From: a virus
DNA: 26,816 bases
Direction: 5' to 3' (one strand)
Virus record (IMG/VR): IMGVR_UViG_3300025072_000038
Coordinates: 1-26,816 of that record
Shown here: piece by piece, positions 1-8,434 of the stretch
How positions within the stretch are numbered: the stretch's first letter is position 1
How the letters are laid out: each line of letters begins with the position of its first letter
Translations under genes and position numbers: made by a program
The notes under the pieces: generated by a model
Databases searched by the model: none
Told to the model about the DNA's origin: nothing
Seen by the model: the letters and a program-made list of their open reading frames with translations, nothing else

Positions 1-172
1 CACTGTCCTTGGATACAACTGAAAGTACAAGTTCTCCCTCACCCACATCACTTGTTTTTACACTACCGTTTATTATCCGGATCTTTTGCTGCATACCTCC
101 CATAGCCCGGTTAATATTACCAAAAATCTTATCTTGCTTTTTATTGCCTGTTTTTACTGGTATAAATGTCAT
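1..172 (-). CDS. N-terminus of tail fibre-like protein, cut by window edge
   Basis: The reading frame starts at ATG 172-170, overlapping the stop of the upstream gene as ATGA, and runs off the left edge after 57 codons. The visible protein begins MTFIPVKTGNKKQDKIF and continues with a GEGELVLS stretch. Phage tail-fibre N-termini often start this way, with a short polar segment (xGxxKQDKxFxxIN) before a shaft. It is the last visible gene of the late operon and follows the receptor-binding-like cluster. The function is inferred from position and style, not from a diagnostic domain. It may be the start of the same gene whose C-terminal part enters from the right end of the window. Confidence 0.6.
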   Translation of the reverse strand, partial: MTFIPVKTGNKKQDKIFGNINRAMGGMQQKIRIINGSVKTSDVGEGELVLSVVSKDS

Positions 173-732
173 TCGTATTCAATCTCCAATCTGGATATTT
201 CACATGGATTAGTTGTTTGTGATGTTGATAGTTGGACCCGTGCATACTTGGCACGGTTACCAATTTTAAAACTACCAAATTGATAGTTAGCATAAACAAT
301 ACTATCAGTATTTAGATGAGCAGCTGCACTGGTCCCACGCATACCACGCTGGACAGTATGAGATGTTGTACCAGCCTCAATTACTTTCATTATTTCAGAA
401 TTGACTTTTATCCAATCACCGCTTCTTAATTTCGCAGTGCTTGATGTTGGCAGTGTTGTTGTTGTATCATCAATACCAGCAGATAGTATTGCACCAGTCG
501 CACCATCGTTGGCCCTAAATGTGCCTGTAAATGATTCATTATCAGAATCACCGTCAGTATACAAATTAAATGTTATATCGTCTGGACTCGAATATGTTGC
601 ATTTATACGTCTTACAAAAACCTTCCTGGCCAGATCCGTAAACTGAAACCAACCAGATTGCCTGTTCGTGGACAAGGCTTCTGTAGAATTAACAGGGCTT
701 AATTCATATACTATTCCATCATTTAAAGGCAT
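169..732 (-). CDS. Virion structural protein, RTGW-type module with an inserted domain
   Basis: This 187-residue protein starts at ATG 732, sharing a TAATG overlap with the stop of the repeat protein upstream. Residues about 10-70 (RQSGWFQFTDLARKVFVRRI) and about 150-187 (KIGNRAKYARVQLST) together match the C-terminal 116 residues of the 787-aa neighbour (RRTGW, ILRRLNVEY, RIGRRARN, VEVST). Between the halves sits an extra stretch of about 75 residues with TTTTLPTSSTAKLRSGDWIK and VQRGMRGTSAAAH. That pattern is common in phage structural proteins as a small beta domain. It therefore looks like a duplicated terminal module that gained a nested domain. A role in tail tip or fibre attachment is inferred from position. 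Confidence 0.75.
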   Translation of the reverse strand: MPLNDGIVYELSPVNSTEALSTNRQSGWFQFTDLARKVFVRRINATYSSPDDITFNLYTDGDSDNESFTGTFRANDGATGAILSAGIDDTTTTLPTSSTAKLRSGDWIKVNSEIMKVIEAGTTSHTVQRGMRGTSAAAHLNTDSIVYANYQFGSFKIGNRAKYARVQLSTSQTTNPCEISRLEIEYE

Positions 733-3095
733 TACGCATCTACCTCCACACCTAAATTTTCGATTGTAACATTAGCATTTGAACTTGGATCCGTTGATAC
801 TTCCACCATAAAGTTTCTTGCTCTCCTACCTATTCTCACGCTTTTATTTATTGTTTCCGGGGTAACACCAGCAGCCAATGTATAAGAATAAATTTCATTT
901 ACATCGTCACCATCTGCAAAGATCTTGACATCCACGGGATCCGCAGAATTGTATTCGACATTTAACCTTCGCAGTATAGTAGCACGACTTAAATTTTCTG
1001 ATGCTTTAATCCAACCGGTCCTTCGGCTGGTCCCGAAAACTTCTGTTGGGTTATCCTCAAATGGCAGCACTCTAGCATTGATAATCAGACCAATTTCAGC
1101 CACTACATCTTCAACAAATCCAACAGTATCTGAAGCCGCAATTTTTATTGGGGAAACGCTTATGCTTTCAGCAAAAGCAACAACTTCAGATATCACAAAC
1201 AAATGTTTCCAAACCGTAATAATCGGGGTTACTACTTCTGAAAATACTGGAGTCTCTGATAGATTATCATAATTGTGGAACCACAAGCTTGTTGCAGCAA
1301 TAATCTCTTCTGAAAAACCAACATCCTCTGATAACGAATATATGTGTTTCCAAGTCCTGGTGACTGGAGTTACGTCTTCTGAAAATGCTGTAAATTCACC
1401 TTTTTCAAATGGAGTTAATACCCAATGCCCAACAGAATCAGCCGAAAACTGGGTTGAATCCGATACGCTAAATATATGTTTCCAAGTTCTTACAGCATCT
1501 GTCACACTTTCACTAAACGCAACAGTATCACTTGGACTAAATATATGTTTCCATGTTCTTACAACATCCGTCACACTTTCACTAAACGCAACAGTATCAC
1601 TTGAACTAAATATATGTTTCCATGTACTTACAACATCCGTCACACTTTCACTAAAGCCAACAGTATCAACTGAAATCTTCCCACTTATTATTTCAGATTC
1701 AGTACCCTCACTAAACACAACAGTCTCACTTGGACTAAATATGTGTTTCCAAGTTCTTACAACATCCGTCACACTTTCACTTAAACCGACAGAGTCACTG
1801 GCCGGCTTAATATGTTTCCATGTTCTTACAACATCCGTCACACTTTCACTTAAACCAACAGTATCAACTGAAATCTTCCCACTTATTATTTCAGATTCAG
1901 TACCTTCACTAAAGCCAGTAGTGTCACTTGGACTAAATATATGGATCCAAGTTCTTGTGCTTTTACTAACAACATCACTTAAACCGACAGAGTCACTGGC
2001 CGGCTTAATATGTTTCCATGTTCTTACAGCATCCGTCACACCTTCACTAAAGCCAGCAGTGTCATGAGTATATTTTGTGCTTATTATTCCAGTAATATGA
2101 CCTTCTGTAAATCCAACAGTATCTGATGGACTATAATCATGGATCCAAGTCCTAACTGACTTTGATACTGATTCACTAAAGCCAACAGTGTCACTTGGAC
2201 TATAATCATGGATCCAGGTCCTAACTGACTTTGATACTGATTCACTAAAGCCAACAGTATCACTTGAAAGTTTGGTGGAGGTGATCCAAGAAACACATTT
2301 GTCTTCAACAAAGCCAACAGTATCTGATGGACTATAAGCATGGATCCAAGTTCTTATGCTTTTACTAACAACTTCATTTATTCCAAGCTGCCATACAGAG
2401 TCACTTGCCGGCTTGATATGTTTCCAGGTTCTTGTTGACTTTGATACTGATTCAACAAAACCAGAGGTGTCTATTGTTCTTTTTGAACTTACTATTCCAG
2501 CAAGAAATTTTTCTTTCCATTTGACAGAATCTGATGGACTATAATCGTGGATCCAAGTTCTTGTGCTTTTACTAACACTTTCACTTAAACCAACAGAATC
2601 ACTGGCCGGCTTAATATACCTCCAAATACTTACTGATTTACTAACCTGCTCGGAAATGAGATTAGTATCAGCTGGGGATTTGACTATCTTATATTCTTCT
2701 ACTGTTTTGGTAATAGATTCATTAAAACCAACAGAATCACTTGCGGTTTTGATGGTGGGTGGATAAGTAGCATGTATTTCAAATGCGGGACTATAATCAA
2801 CAGCACTCCCAGTTATCCCCGAAATCTTTATTTTATAATCTGTACCACTACCACTTAAATCACCACCGGCTACCGTCCAGTTAAAAGATCCATCACAAGG
2901 GGTAGAGTTGGTAAGAACTGCTGACCCGGAGGATCCCTTGAATAGTTGTATTTTTACATTTGGTACGCTACCACCCCAGGTCCAAGTAATATTAATACTA
3001 TCAGAAATATATAACTCGGTATTAGCAGTCGGGTTTGTTACCGTTATGGTCCCCGGTTGTGTTATGGTAAATGTGCTTGATGTTATAATCGCCAC
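732..3095 (-). CDS. Repeat-rich tail fibre/adhesin-like structural protein
   Basis: This 787-residue protein starts at GTG 3095, overlapping the previous stop as TAGTG. Residues about 15-110 form an Ig-like domain of the Kre9/KNH (Ser-Thr-rich anchor) type, with VTNPTANTELYISDSINITW, VKIQLFKG, GTDYKIKI and DYSPAFEI. Residues about 115-671 are about 25 degenerate tandem repeats of 20-23 residues (consensus FSPSDTVGFSESVTDVVRTW then KHI). Residues 672-787 are a module shared with the next gene downstream (RRTGWIKASENLSRATILRR). The N-terminal Ig domain, repeat stalk and C-terminal head suggest a fibre or adhesin on the virion. No chaperone, enzyme or signal peptide is seen. The structural role is inferred from late-operon position. 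Confidence 0.8.
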   Translation of the reverse strand: MAIITSSTFTITQPGTITVTNPTANTELYISDSINITWTWGGSVPNVKIQLFKGSSGSAVLTNSTPCDGSFNWTVAGGDLSGSGTDYKIKISGITGSAVDYSPAFEIHATYPPTIKTASDSVGFNESITKTVEEYKIVKSPADTNLISEQVSKSVSIWRYIKPASDSVGLSESVSKSTRTWIHDYSPSDSVKWKEKFLAGIVSSKRTIDTSGFVESVSKSTRTWKHIKPASDSVWQLGINEVVSKSIRTWIHAYSPSDTVGFVEDKCVSWITSTKLSSDTVGFSESVSKSVRTWIHDYSPSDTVGFSESVSKSVRTWIHDYSPSDTVGFTEGHITGIISTKYTHDTAGFSEGVTDAVRTWKHIKPASDSVGLSDVVSKSTRTWIHIFSPSDTTGFSEGTESEIISGKISVDTVGLSESVTDVVRTWKHIKPASDSVGLSESVTDVVRTWKHIFSPSETVVFSEGTESEIISGKISVDTVGFSESVTDVVSTWKHIFSSSDTVAFSESVTDVVRTWKHIFSPSDTVAFSESVTDAVRTWKHIFSVSDSTQFSADSVGHWVLTPFEKGEFTAFSEDVTPVTRTWKHIYSLSEDVGFSEEIIAATSLWFHNYDNLSETPVFSEVVTPIITVWKHLFVISEVVAFAESISVSPIKIAASDTVGFVEDVVAEIGLIINARVLPFEDNPTEVFGTSRRTGWIKASENLSRATILRRLNVEYNSADPVDVKIFADGDDVNEIYSYTLAAGVTPETINKSVRIGRRARNFMVEVSTDPSSNANVTIENLGVEVDA
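1083..2753 (-). repeat. About 25 tandem repeats of roughly 60-69 bp within the fibre gene
   Basis: The coding DNA for residues 115-671 is an array of units encoding SDTVGFSES-x-RTWKHI-like segments. Several neighbouring units are nearly identical at DNA level: the plus-strand string tgtttccatgttcttacaac recurs around 1545-1565 and 1815-1835, and near-copies lie between. Two unit families alternate, one ending RTW(K/I)H and one ending IISGKI or IISTKY. High DNA identity between units implies recent duplication and potential for recombinational length change. Confidence 0.9.
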
Positions 3096-3379
3096 TAGGC
3101 CACACCATATGTAATTTTTATTGTATATATATCACCATAAGTCAAATTTGTAGATGGCAGCGTAACCGTTTTATGCAGATCGGTAACATTCATTGATCCA
3201 CTCCACAAAGTTGAATGATATGATCCAGATTCATATAACTTAATAGAGTTCACCTCCCAGAGCATACAATAAAACATTGAATTTATGGTCCAGGTAACAT
3301 CTACAGATTTACCATGTTCAAAGCTGTCGGTTGCAGATGGTTCTGTTATTGTACTAATGGTACAGTCTGGAACTGGCAT
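3095..3379 (-). CDS. Small Ig-like (Kre9/KNH-type) structural protein
   Basis: This 94-residue protein starts at ATG 3379 and ends in a TAGTG overlap with the repeat protein. It carries one Ig-like module: TITEPSATDSFEHGKSVDVT leading into TWTI, a central LWSGSM strand and a final GDIYTIKITYG. This parallels the N-terminal domain of the 787-aa protein (ISDSINITWTW ... TDYKIKISG). The two could be a split pair or products of duplication. It has two Cys residues and no signal peptide or membrane segment. A virion role is inferred from its place between structural genes. Confidence 0.65.
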   Translation of the reverse strand: MPVPDCTISTITEPSATDSFEHGKSVDVTWTINSMFYCMLWEVNSIKLYESGSYHSTLWSGSMNVTDLHKTVTLPSTNLTYGDIYTIKITYGVA

Positions 3380-3385
3380 GATTCA

Positions 3386-3982
3386 TCATCCAACAGTAAT
3401 GGTCCAGGTGACCCGAAGAATATCACTTGATTGCATACTAAAATCTGGAACATTATAAGTTGCTACATCATCCTCAAATGTTCCAGTAGGGTCTTGCGAA
3501 TTGGTCATCAAATCTTTACCTATTTCAAATGAAGTTATGGTAGTGGTGGCCAGGTTCCATACAGATTCAGCAGTCCATTCAGATGCATTGTTAACATTTG
3601 ATGTTGATTTATTTTGATGTAGAAAAAACATATGAAGCAGTTCAGTGCCATTCCCGCTGGCACTATCAATATAGCCAGTAGATACAGTGGATATTGCCAG
3701 AATACCATCCTTCCCATCCTGTTCGGTTACATTTGCGTTTGAATCCTCTCCAGGATATCTTTGGGTGAACCAGTTAGATGCTGTATTTATATGATAGGAA
3801 GTATTACCGCTACTTGAATGCATTTGATCAATAAACTCCCCCATAAGGAAAGTTCCTGTAGTATTATGATCCTCTATAGAAACCTTTGGCTCCATTCGCC
3901 TTAGATCTTCTGTATCGTATACCTTGATATCAATATCGCCAGTAACCAGAATTTTTGTTTGTAAGGTATTTATATTTATCAT
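3386..3982 (-). CDS. Virion-associated protein, DILRVTWTI type
   Basis: This 198-residue protein starts at ATG 3982 behind a good ribosome site (AGGAGAAAC). It has an N-terminal TKILVTGDIDIKVYDTEDLR segment and ends SMQSSDILRVTWTITVG. That final strand pattern (S-S-D-x-L-x-V-T-W-x-I-x) is frequent in phage minor structural proteins and recurs at the end of the next protein upstream (EDGDQLNVTWEITIADS). The middle is Asn/Ser/Thr rich, as in tail proteins. Its function is unknown beyond a probable virion component. It forms a pair of distant paralogues with the 162-aa neighbour. Confidence 0.65.
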   Translation of the reverse strand: MININTLQTKILVTGDIDIKVYDTEDLRRMEPKVSIEDHNTTGTFLMGEFIDQMHSSSGNTSYHINTASNWFTQRYPGEDSNANVTEQDGKDGILAISTVSTGYIDSASGNGTELLHMFFLHQNKSTSNVNNASEWTAESVWNLATTTITSFEIGKDLMTNSQDPTGTFEDDVATYNVPDFSMQSSDILRVTWTITVG

Positions 3983-3990
3983 TGTTTCTC

Positions 3991-4479
3991 CTATGAGTCT
4001 GCTATTGTGATTTCCCAGGTAACATTTAATTGATCTCCATCTTCAAGTACGACATCTGGGCTAAAGTTATATGAACTGAACGCAACATCGAAATCGTTGG
4101 TGCCGGTGTTCCAGGAATGACCTAGATATCCATCCGTAATAGTATAGTCATCTTCAGACCTTAAAATACCTTTGAGAGTAAATGTTAAACCCCCTGTACT
4201 CTCTAATGAGGTTTCCATTCCGTAGAATAATGGGTCATCATCTTTCATAACAAGTCCGGAGTTACCCGAGGTTGCTTCAGTGAAATCATCATCCAAAAAC
4301 GGACTATTCATACATCCAAAATTGGATTGTTGTGCGATCATACTGGCACCAAGACTATTCTTTATATCGGCATGGATTGTGTTATCATCAGGTTCGTGAA
4401 CAGTTGCGGTTCCATCGGCTTTTATTATTTCCCATTTTACAGTTCCTTTTGGGAATATGCTTTCTGTTAATTTGCTCAT
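3991..4479 (-). CDS. Virion-associated protein, paralogue of the 198-aa neighbour
   Basis: This 162-residue protein starts at ATG 4479 with GAGG about ten bases upstream. It begins MSKLTESIFPKGTVKWEIIK and includes a motif with NSLGASMIAQQSN, then closes with LEDGDQLNVTWEITI. The closing strand matches the end of the next protein, and both have an internal F(S/D)xxNFxPD-like segment before it. It follows six bases after the hub gene. No enzyme motif is visible. I call it a minor tail or fibre-associated protein from context only. Confidence 0.65.
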   Translation of the reverse strand: MSKLTESIFPKGTVKWEIIKADGTATVHEPDDNTIHADIKNSLGASMIAQQSNFGCMNSPFLDDDFTEATSGNSGLVMKDDDPLFYGMETSLESTGGLTFTLKGILRSEDDYTITDGYLGHSWNTGTNDFDVAFSSYNFSPDVVLEDGDQLNVTWEITIADS

Positions 4480-4485
4480 GTCGGG

Positions 4486-6516
4486 TTATTCCTCGTTAGT
4501 TATTGAAAATACATTTAAGTTTTCATCTATTGCAAAAAGGTCTGCTCCATATGTGGAGCCAAGATCTAATTGATACCATACAGACTCACCTTGCCTTGCT
4601 TTGATAATATCAAAACAATAAATGTTTTGGGTATCATCTCCAAACCGGCAAAGAAGTCTAGCCTTCTTTGGATCATAAAAGAATCTTGATTGTTCTAAAT
4701 TTGAAGCTGCCAGGTAAATGTCTTTTATGGGTTCAGATATCGGAGAAATATTAAAACCTGTATCTATCACATAAGCATTATCTTGACCCGCAAAAAAGGT
4801 CTGACCGGCTACAGTAATAATTGAGTTTGGAGCAATGCAGCCAAGATTTTCCTCGGATTCAATCAAGGCAAAATGTCTTGGGTCAGATGCCACATCTAAA
4901 CGATATATGCCACGTTCCATAAATACCACCAAGGAACCCAGGTGTTTCCCCAGGCCAGTGATCTGGCCACCTTGAGTATCTTTGATCTGAATATAATTTG
5001 TAATTGGTAATACATCCGGTTGGCCCAACTCTGAAAAGATTATCCAGTCTCCATGATCCTCGGCTTCGGAATCTGGATCCAATCGTACATTCCCCACAAA
5101 ATTTCGGCCAGAAGCATATGCTGAATACTTATAATTAACAACAGCTTTGTCCTTTGTACCCAATGGATGTAGGGATCTGTCCGTATGTGCATAATCATAA
5201 AAATATATATCTACATCATCACCATCGACAACGATACGATATCCATCTGATATATCTATATCAAAATTAGACGTTTGAGATAAAGCTGCGGCCAACTTTA
5301 TACATCTTTCTGCACTATCTGCTGCTACTGTATCAAGATTTTCTGCATCACTATAAACAATCCAACCATCAGCTTCACCAGAATACCAAACCCAGTCAGC
5401 ATTATATATACACTTCTTACCCCCATATCCTCCCATTTGTTTATCTACAATATCTTCATAATACCATGTATTTGGGCCTGGGTCGTACTCGCCTACTCTC
5501 AATTTCCATGCATCATTAAATATATTTATACCACCCCAATCCCCGGTGTCCAGAGTTAGGAATTCGGGATTGTAACTAGAGGTATCTAATTCATAGTTCA
5601 AATTGTTGTATCTAATATAATAGCTGTAATATGGCTCACCCCAATGGTCCGGCTCTACTGATGGGATATCATCTGACCAGAATTGATCGTCTAATGGCCT
5701 AACTGTTGCAGATTGAATGATATCATCATGGTCTGATTTTGTATTTATAGGAATTGTATGAACATGATAATATACTGGTTCAGTATTTCCAACAACTGTA
5801 TCAGCCCAAGATCTATATACCTTTAGGGAAGTAATCCTGGGATTAAAATCTCCATCACCTATATCCATGTGAAAACGAACCTTTAAGATCTTGTCATCAC
5901 CACCCATTTCATAATATTTATATCCCTCCGGCATCGGTGGTTCCTGGGTGCCATCAAATACTGGACAGAATTTATAATAGTAGTGGCCTGATTGTTTAAA
6001 CCCCCCTTCTAACTTTTCAATGCTTACAATATCCCAGGTGGCTGGTAATTCCATCATTCCATTATCATAATGCAAGGCATTAAAAACATGTGCTCCAAAG
6101 AAAAACTCACGATCTATATGCTGATATATGCCAGCCTTCTGATCTAATCCGTTAGCAAATCTTAACTTACGGCCAAAGTTGCTTATTTCAACTGCTGTTG
6201 AGGGTGTCCCAGAAGACAAATCTTTTATCTGGTCAATATTGGTGAAATCACCATCACATTTAGATATGGTGTGGTTTTGAGTTTCAAAATAAACCCATAT
6301 TGGATCGTCCAGATCTTCATGGGTCCATTTTACTATTTGACCAACATGATTTGCAGTAAGAGTGGATGGATTACCCCGGCCCTGGCGTTTGATTAACTTT
6401 CCTGGAACATCAGTCTCAAAGTTGATGCTTGTAGTTGCGGATGTATGTTTGATGTCTTCGGGATCTGCATGTGTTACTAACCCCCCATCAAATACTGGTA
6501 TGTTTAATATTGCCAT
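4486..6516 (-). CDS. Large tail hub/stabilisation protein (gp10-like)
   Basis: This 676-residue protein starts at ATG 6516 with AGG seven bases upstream. It begins MAILNIPVFDGGLVTHADPE, a start style common in the large beta-rich tail proteins of podoviruses and related phages. Near residues 545-620 it has the recognisable run GSLVVFMERGIYRLD ... ESEENLGCIAPNSIITVAGQ ... FFAGQDNAYVID ... ISEPI, which in that family forms propeller-like repeats. It sits just downstream of two adaptor genes, matching the neck-to-tail order. It probably seals the portal channel and carries fibres. Assignment to P22 gp10 type rather than another hub family is inference. Confidence 0.75.
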   Translation of the reverse strand: MAILNIPVFDGGLVTHADPEDIKHTSATTSINFETDVPGKLIKRQGRGNPSTLTANHVGQIVKWTHEDLDDPIWVYFETQNHTISKCDGDFTNIDQIKDLSSGTPSTAVEISNFGRKLRFANGLDQKAGIYQHIDREFFFGAHVFNALHYDNGMMELPATWDIVSIEKLEGGFKQSGHYYYKFCPVFDGTQEPPMPEGYKYYEMGGDDKILKVRFHMDIGDGDFNPRITSLKVYRSWADTVVGNTEPVYYHVHTIPINTKSDHDDIIQSATVRPLDDQFWSDDIPSVEPDHWGEPYYSYYIRYNNLNYELDTSSYNPEFLTLDTGDWGGINIFNDAWKLRVGEYDPGPNTWYYEDIVDKQMGGYGGKKCIYNADWVWYSGEADGWIVYSDAENLDTVAADSAERCIKLAAALSQTSNFDIDISDGYRIVVDGDDVDIYFYDYAHTDRSLHPLGTKDKAVVNYKYSAYASGRNFVGNVRLDPDSEAEDHGDWIIFSELGQPDVLPITNYIQIKDTQGGQITGLGKHLGSLVVFMERGIYRLDVASDPRHFALIESEENLGCIAPNSIITVAGQTFFAGQDNAYVIDTGFNISPISEPIKDIYLAASNLEQSRFFYDPKKARLLCRFGDDTQNIYCFDIIKARQGESVWYQLDLGSTYGADLFAIDENLNVFSITNEE

Positions 6517-6519
6517 TAT

Positions 6520-7455
6520 TTACCTAAACATTGTATCAATTATCTGGTTTGGCCCACTATAGCCTTTCATCGGTAACTGAATATCAGCTTCTTGTTTATT
6601 GGTTTCGTATATTGTTTTTGACTGTAGGGATCTTTGATCATCGCCCTGATCTGCGTATAGTGCTGATCTTGCGTAATGAATTAGATCTCCATGATACACA
6701 TCTGGTATTACTGGACTAACACCAGGATCAGAATAATCATATTCAATACCCCTGGCATTTGCAACACCACCAAGACCTAATGATGCCCAGTCATCTAGCA
6801 AGTCTTCCCAGGAAGCGTATATGTTGCTCCACATCTCTTCCTCTTCACTTGCTTTGTATATTTGCTCACCATCTTGGAAATCTGTCTCGTTCCAATTTTT
6901 TAAGACCAAATATCCATGGTCCTGGTAAACATTAACTACATCAACCACTTCCGCTGTAGCACCAGAGGTAAAACCCTCAATAGAATCGCCACTATAAAAC
7001 TGTTCATAGGTTAGATCCTTGAACCGTAGCCATTCATATCCTGGATCCGCTAGAAGAGGATCTAGATGTGTTGGCATAGCAGCATAGGAGAAAGTAACAA
7101 GACCAGTACCAGAAACCGGATATATAAACATTTTGTCACCCCTAACATAATAAGATTGGGGTGTTCCGGTTTTTAACTGATTGTTCTTTTTGAAGCGAGA
7201 ACTTACTTTAAAATCTCTACGATGATCTAATATAGCAGTATCGTATTCAACTTGGCCAACGACTTCTACAAAATCATTTGGCAGCGGAATAGAGATGCTG
7301 CCAGACTTGTGCATGTAGGACCAGTCCTTAACGTAGCATTTTGTTCCTAAAGCAAAATCTACCTCGGCTTCTTCCAGGTACTTTCTGACTTTAACTCTAG
7401 GCGTTCCAGCATCAAAGGACGTTAATGTCCTATCGATAAGGGATTCCCAGACCAC
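6520..7455 (-). CDS. Head-tail adaptor-like protein with an inserted domain
   Basis: This 311-residue protein starts at GTG 7455, seven bases after an AAGGAAGGGG ribosome site that also contains the end of the previous gene. The N-terminal half has GSISIPLPNDFVEV, RGDKMFIYPVSGTG and VTFSYAAMPTHL. The last residues, about 250-300 (VYHGDLIHYARSALYADQGD), form a helical part. This is the layout of phage adaptor proteins of the gp4/gp6 kind. Between the halves, residues about 175-225 carry GDSIEGFTSGATAEVVDVVN and DFQDGEQIY, an SGATA-type small domain found inserted in many phage structural proteins. The adaptor role rests on position between capsid and hub genes and on this fold style. Confidence 0.7.
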   Translation of the reverse strand: MVWESLIDRTLTSFDAGTPRVKVRKYLEEAEVDFALGTKCYVKDWSYMHKSGSISIPLPNDFVEVVGQVEYDTAILDHRRDFKVSSRFKKNNQLKTGTPQSYYVRGDKMFIYPVSGTGLVTFSYAAMPTHLDPLLADPGYEWLRFKDLTYEQFYSGDSIEGFTSGATAEVVDVVNVYQDHGYLVLKNWNETDFQDGEQIYKASEEEEMWSNIYASWEDLLDDWASLGLGGVANARGIEYDYSDPGVSPVIPDVYHGDLIHYARSALYADQGDDQRSLQSKTIYETNKQEADIQLPMKGYSGPNQIIDTMFR

Positions 7456-7458
7456 GGG

Positions 7459-8103
7459 TTAACCCCTTCCTTTAGTACCTATACCTGTTGGGGCTTCTGT
7501 TGGATATCTTGCGTTTAGTGAATCAATTTGTCCCTTGCCATTTGCGTATGCCGCTGTTGCACGATCATTTTTTGCATCCATTTTCCACAGCTGAGATTCA
7601 GCCATATCTACAACAGATTCATGCAGTGCAACATTTAATGAACATTCATTACCATCAGCTTCAATATCTGCTGGGGACCGTAAGAACCACACATCAACAT
7701 CAGATGTAGATAAAGGGCCATCAACAAATAGTTTATCGGAAAAAACATACGCAACCGGATTAGTCGTGCTACCCGCAAGGTAAGAATTTTCCAATCGTTT
7801 CTGATCGCCTGGATCTATCATTGTACACCATACATCATCAGTTGAATCATAGACCGCAATGATTCCATTACGCATTACTTCTTCTGATAAATCACCACCG
7901 ATAGAAATATCGATAGCGTTGGCCGTCATCGTTTTAGATTCATCGATCACTTGTAATTCGCCCAAGTATGCATTGTGAATTAAGTTCACTACACTTTTCT
8001 GTGCAATATTCAAAGCATCTAGCTTTGCAGCTTGCGTGAATGAAGATTCTGAAGGATCTTCTAATCGCAAACCTAGGGTTGATAACATTTCGTTACCTGT
8101 CAT
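7459..8103 (-). CDS. Head-tail adaptor/connector protein
   Basis: This 214-residue protein starts at ATG 8103 behind AAGGAG. It begins MTGNEMLSTLGLRLEDPSES, then has a helix with AAKLDALNIAQKSVVNLIHN, a beta centre (WFLRSPADIEAD) and a C-terminal helical part LHESVVDMAESQLWKMDAKN. This N-terminal helix, beta body and C-terminal helix pattern is typical of phage adaptor proteins that bind under the portal ring. It lies between the capsid genes and the second adaptor, three bases from the latter. A connector role is established for the family; which of the two adaptors contacts the portal cannot be told. Confidence 0.75.
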   Translation of the reverse strand: MTGNEMLSTLGLRLEDPSESSFTQAAKLDALNIAQKSVVNLIHNAYLGELQVIDESKTMTANAIDISIGGDLSEEVMRNGIIAVYDSTDDVWCTMIDPGDQKRLENSYLAGSTTNPVAYVFSDKLFVDGPLSTSDVDVWFLRSPADIEADGNECSLNVALHESVVDMAESQLWKMDAKNDRATAAYANGKGQIDSLNARYPTEAPTGIGTKGRG

Positions 8104-8124
8104 TTCTGACTCCTTTTTTTAATT

Positions 8125-8162
8125 GTTGGGCCGACCCGGCTCACAGACCAGGCCAACCCAAC
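8125..8162 (-). other. Intergenic mRNA hairpin between decoration and adaptor genes
   Basis: Arms 8125-8136 and 8151-8162 can form a 12-bp stem (GTTGGG pairing with CCCAAC, then six pairs including G-T wobbles) around a 14-base loop. On the minus strand it is followed by AATTAAAAAAAGGAG, the next ribosome site, and not by a T-run. It is therefore not a standard intrinsic terminator. It may set mRNA stability or expression steps between capsid and neck genes. Confidence 0.6.
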
Positions 8163-8192
8163 GTTAGTTAATAAGATTGTTTGAAGGTCAGT

Positions 8193-8423
8193 TTATGATT
8201 GGGATCCAATCAATACCCATGTCCCTGATGCAACCGTACATATGTACGCTTCTGCACCTTCAACATCGATAAAGATAGAGCCTTTTCGTGCTGCATGATT
8301 GGGTTCACCTTCTCCTGTATAGAAGTCGCATGAACCAATCGATGTATACACAAAACCCCCAGCATCACGCTCACCGAGCATCCCAACTTTCTTCTTATCT
8401 GCTGCTGTTTGACTAGTAGCCAT
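8193..8423 (-). CDS. Small capsid decoration or head-fibre-like protein
   Basis: This 76-residue protein starts at ATG 8423 behind a near-perfect AGGAGGT site, so it is probably made in large amounts. The N-terminus MATSQTAADKKKVGMLGERD is polar. The C-terminal half (GEPNHAARKGSIFIDVEGAE then AYICTV and GTWVLIG) is a beta module (KGSxYI ... AxxYxxT ... TWxxx) often seen at the tips of phage head or tail fibres. It lies 11 bases after the capsid gene. Decoration of the capsid surface is inferred from size, position and the strong ribosome site. Confidence 0.65.
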   Translation of the reverse strand: MATSQTAADKKKVGMLGERDAGGFVYTSIGSCDFYTGEGEPNHAARKGSIFIDVEGAEAYICTVASGTWVLIGSQS

Positions 8424-8434
8424 AATAATACCTC

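Noticed and set aside
1273-2067. 264-codon open frame on the plus strand
   Set aside because: It is antisense to the fibre repeat array; the repeat period keeps the opposite strand free of stops. It has no ribosome site, and its protein is merely the mirrored repeat.
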